From Ulvibacter sp. MAR_2010_11 (GTDB lineage Bacteria; Bacteroidota; Bacteroidia; Flavobacteriales; Flavobacteriaceae), in contig NZ_PHTY01000001.1 in the NCBI RefSeq assembly GCF_002813135.1, positions 2,413,501 to 2,477,500 of the forward strand: 64,000 bases of DNA. Direction: 5' to 3'. Each line of letters opens with the position of its first letter. Position 1 is the stretch's first letter. Below, piece after piece: positions 62,033 through 64,000 of the stretch. The notes below the pieces were generated by a model that worked only from the letters and a program-made list of their open reading frames with translations, was not told where the DNA came from and did no database searches. Made by a program: the position numbers and the translations under genes.

Positions 62033-62097
62033 ACCTTTCCTAATGAAGAACATACGATTACAAGAAATATTACGTTAGTAGCATACCCCGAAGTATT

Positions 62098-62712
62098 ATG
62101 AGCACAGTGCCAAAATCAAAAAAAAGCAACCTTAAACGAATCCACAAGTATTACAGCTTGACCGGATTCTATTCGTTTGTAGGATTGAGTCTCAAAAGAG
62201 CGTTACCACCAATTATCGGTTTTGTTGTTCTTGTTTTATTTCTGAATGAATTTGTTATTGACTTCAGTGCTTTTTTTACTGAAGTGACAAACACCTATGC
62301 ACCGGTTGGTATTTTAACCGTTTTCTTTGCTTCCGAATCGTTACTCGGACTTATTCCACCTGAAATCTTTATCGCGTGGGCCGATAAAACGGCTTCCCCA
62401 TTAGTATATTTAAGTTTACTAGCCATATTATCGTATATGGGAGGGATTGTTTCTTATTTTATAGGAAAGTTAATACTTCGCATACCTTCGGTTTACAACT
62501 ATGTAGAAGTTAAGATGGAAAAACATCTTCGAAATGTTCGTAAATGGGGCGGGTTTTTAATTATAGTAGGTGCCTTACTTCCTATACCATTTTCTATGAC
62601 CAGCATGATGGCAGGTACTATAAATTACAGTTTTAGAAATTATCTATTGTTTGGCTCACTGCGCTTTGTACGTTTCTACCTCTTTGCAATTGCTATTTTT
62701 AACCTGGTGTAA
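62098..62712 (+). CDS. VTT (SNARE-associated/YqaA-type) membrane protein
   Basis: 204 residues. A basic N-terminus (SKKSNLKRIHKYY) is followed by four to five membrane helices. The VTT-domain signature shows in FFASESLLGLIPPEIFIAWA, GGIVSYFIGKLIL and GGFLIIVGALLPIPFSMTSMMAG (the G-x-LP-x-P part). VTT/DedA relatives include lipid flippases and scramblases, for example for undecaprenyl phosphate; this branch is YqaA-like. Converges with exbD. Confidence 0.88.
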   Translation: MSTVPKSKKSNLKRIHKYYSLTGFYSFVGLSLKRALPPIIGFVVLVLFLNEFVIDFSAFFTEVTNTYAPVGILTVFFASESLLGLIPPEIFIAWADKTASPLVYLSLLAILSYMGGIVSYFIGKLILRIPSVYNYVEVKMEKHLRNVRKWGGFLIIVGALLPIPFSMTSMMAGTINYSFRNYLLFGSLRFVRFYLFAIAIFNLV

Positions 62713-62713
62713 T

Positions 62714-63274
62714 TCAATATCGTATTGAGGCTTCCGAAATGTGAAATGGATATGCCTTACGGGCTTGTTCCAATTCCTGTTGAGAAAGTAAATCCATCTC
62801 TTTTTTAAATTCCTTTTTCGCATATACTTCCCGTAACTCAAAATACGCTGCAGTAAGTTCATCCTGTACTTGAATAAAATAAGTATATGGCGTATCTCTG
62901 TGTGTTGTAAGTGAAATAGCCGCTTTTCTCGGATTATCAGATGAAATTGCCAGTTGTTTCCCAAAACAGTGCGTACAACTTGCATCGCCGTTGTTATCGA
63001 CAAAATCTTTTACTAGCATGCGTAATTGAGTAAGTTCTGTTAGCTCGTTGTTTATCAACAATTCACCTTCCGGATTGATTGTAATTCGAAACACATTACG
63101 CTCGTTAAAAGTATCTTCACACACTTCTCCGGGAGAACATGGAGGCGGAAGGCTTCGGGCAATTCCTTTGTCATTTGGAATAGTAGTGGTAACCAGGAAA
63201 AAAATTAGTAATAAAAAGGCAATATCTGCCATACTACCTGCATTTACTTCGGGAGATTTCATAAGGTGTCTCAT
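62714..63274 (-). CDS. exbD: ExbD/TolR-family biopolymer transport protein
   Basis: 186 residues. One N-terminal membrane helix with the conserved Asp (AGSMADIAFLLLIFFLVTTT), then a periplasmic domain of about 150 residues, longer than the usual 110-120. It holds two pairs of cysteines, CSPGEVC and CTHC, and a helical tail (YFELREVYAKKEFKKEMDLL). ExbD uses the proton gradient with ExbB to energise TonB. No exbB or tonB is adjacent on the visible side; the upstream side is open for 219 bases to a divergent gene, so exbB must be elsewhere. Confidence 0.88.
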   Translation of the reverse strand: MRHLMKSPEVNAGSMADIAFLLLIFFLVTTTIPNDKGIARSLPPPCSPGEVCEDTFNERNVFRITINPEGELLINNELTELTQLRMLVKDFVDNNGDASCTHCFGKQLAISSDNPRKAAISLTTHRDTPYTYFIQVQDELTAAYFELREVYAKKEFKKEMDLLSQQELEQARKAYPFHISEASIRY

Positions 63275-63493
63275 AGTTACGAACTTTAAGTGTTAGTAAT
63301 ATGTAATTCAAAAAAGATGCCAGAGCAAATTATTCGGCCAATTTGTTCCGTACCACTCTCAAAAACAACTCAATATGTAAAGCCCGATAAACCTTTCCCG
63401 CTAATATGGATCATTCTCAAAAGCTTCAGTCTTAATATTATATAACTTATTGTACATTTAAACTTCAGGGGTACATTTCAAAAACTTATTGCC

Positions 63494-64000
63494 ATGAATA
63501 AATGCTACACTTCTTCCATAAAATCCATTAGAAATGCTTTTCTATTAGGCTTTTTAGTATGCTCAGCGACAGCTTTTTCTCAGACTACAAATTTCAACAC
63601 TTTAAACGAAATGCACAATGAAGTTCCCGACGACCCTTACATTGAAGTAAATAAAGCAGCAATGGAACGTAGTCCTTCCTATGAAGCGGCCGGACCTAAT
63701 TATTTTACAAAGCAGGTGAATGTCGATTCTAATGGAAACAATATAGTTGGTGATGCGGGCAATGAGCCTTCCATTGCCGTGGATCCTACAAACCCTGATA
63801 GAATGGTAATTGGTTGGCGTCAGTTTGATGATGTTTCGAGTAACTTCAGACAGGCAGGAAACGCCTATTCTTTAAATGGGGGCTATAATTGGGTGAACCC
63901 CGATGTGCTAACCCCGGGAAATTTCCGGTCGGATCCTGTTTTAGATTTCGATTCTGAAGGTAATTTATACTACAACAGCCTTACCACGGGTTTTGTATGT
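63494..64000 (+). CDS. Secreted repeat protein, 3' end missing (possible BNR/sialidase-like)
   Basis: 169 codons are visible and the frame is still open at the window end. Start at ATG 63494 with a signal peptide (NAFLLGFLVCSATAFSQ). The mature part has EPSIAVDPTNPDRMVIGWRQ and YSLNGGYNWVNPDVLTPGNF followed by DPVLDFDSEGNLYYN: the S-x-N-G-G-x-x-W Asp-box and the blade pattern of exo-sialidase-like beta-propellers. Such proteins in this group often end in a T9SS sorting domain, which would lie outside the window. Confidence 0.75.
   Translation, partial: MNKCYTSSIKSIRNAFLLGFLVCSATAFSQTTNFNTLNEMHNEVPDDPYIEVNKAAMERSPSYEAAGPNYFTKQVNVDSNGNNIVGDAGNEPSIAVDPTNPDRMVIGWRQFDDVSSNFRQAGNAYSLNGGYNWVNPDVLTPGNFRSDPVLDFDSEGNLYYNSLTTGFVC

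Noticed and set aside
1-64000. tRNA, rRNA, insertion sequence or integron features
   Set aside because: I looked for TψC-like stretches, rRNA-like conserved blocks, transposase frames and terminal inverted repeats and found none; a tRNA scan would be needed to be certain.

Overview
The window looks like a chromosomal segment of a flavobacterium (Bacteroidota, probably marine Flavobacteriaceae). The support is: AT-rich DNA; many upstream regions with the Bacteroidota -7 element TAnnTTTG and no Shine-Dalgarno; a short group-1 sigma factor of the Bacteroidota type; an LpxC-FabZ fusion; the type IX secretion regulator PorX; a TPR-AraC hybrid regulator; and secreted proteins ending their signal peptides in (N/S)AQ. 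I see no rRNA, tRNA, CRISPR array, insertion sequence or prophage module. Genus cannot be decided from what I can read.

Layout. 1-8.7 kb: end of an alpha/beta hydrolase, a coiled secreted protein, ychF, a PAP2 phosphatase, the parE-parC operon and TerC. 8.7-14.9 kb: a small lipoprotein, an XRE-type regulator divergent from an M14 peptidase across a set of palindromic operators, an Lrp regulator, DinB-fold protein, aroB and proline dehydrogenase. 14.9-19.6 kb: an AT-rich accessory stretch with unknown secreted/membrane genes, an 800-base region with RNA hairpins and a decayed reading frame, and the TPR-AraC regulator. 19.6-25.4 kb: alanine dehydrogenase, a nested small lipoprotein, tsaE, porX and an HD-domain protein. 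25.5-31.5 kb: lipid A operon lpxD-lpxC/fabZ-lpxA followed by efp, a methyltransferase, a second lpxD-like gene and an NTF2-fold protein. 31.6-36.3 kb: sucD, fabG, a VWA membrane protein and a prohibitin-family protein. 36.4-45.7 kb: Na+/solute symporter, an HhH/OmpA membrane pair, corA, DUF2461, the SatD-like/DUF3307 operon behind four regularly spaced inverted repeats, and an aldehyde dehydrogenase. 45.7-57.3 kb: a large Asp-box protein, envelope proteins, two MscS-type channels, VanX-like dipeptidase, OmpA lipoprotein, rpoD, small secreted proteins and a pseudouridine synthase. 57.4-64 kb: DUF1456, a cluster of very small paralogous genes, three tandem VGIGTT surface proteins, an M19 dipeptidase lipoprotein, a VTT membrane protein, ExbD, and the start of a secreted repeat protein cut by the window end.

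Most genes are housekeeping or envelope functions in short operons separated by strong bidirectional hairpins. The three places that ordinary annotation would not explain are: (1) two tandem 28-residue paralogous proteins plus a 45-residue one at 57773-58160, in which conserved residues carry synonymous codon changes; (2) a 29-bp-period array of four TTATAAG-N8-CTTATAA palindromes (42256-42364) ending at the start codon of a protein that combines a class III cyclase-like domain with a DNA-binding helix-turn-helix, translationally coupled to a polytopic DUF3307 protein; (3) four GTTTAC-N4-GTAAAC type operators (9549-9837) between a small regulator and a metallopeptidase, laid over the promoter elements of both genes.
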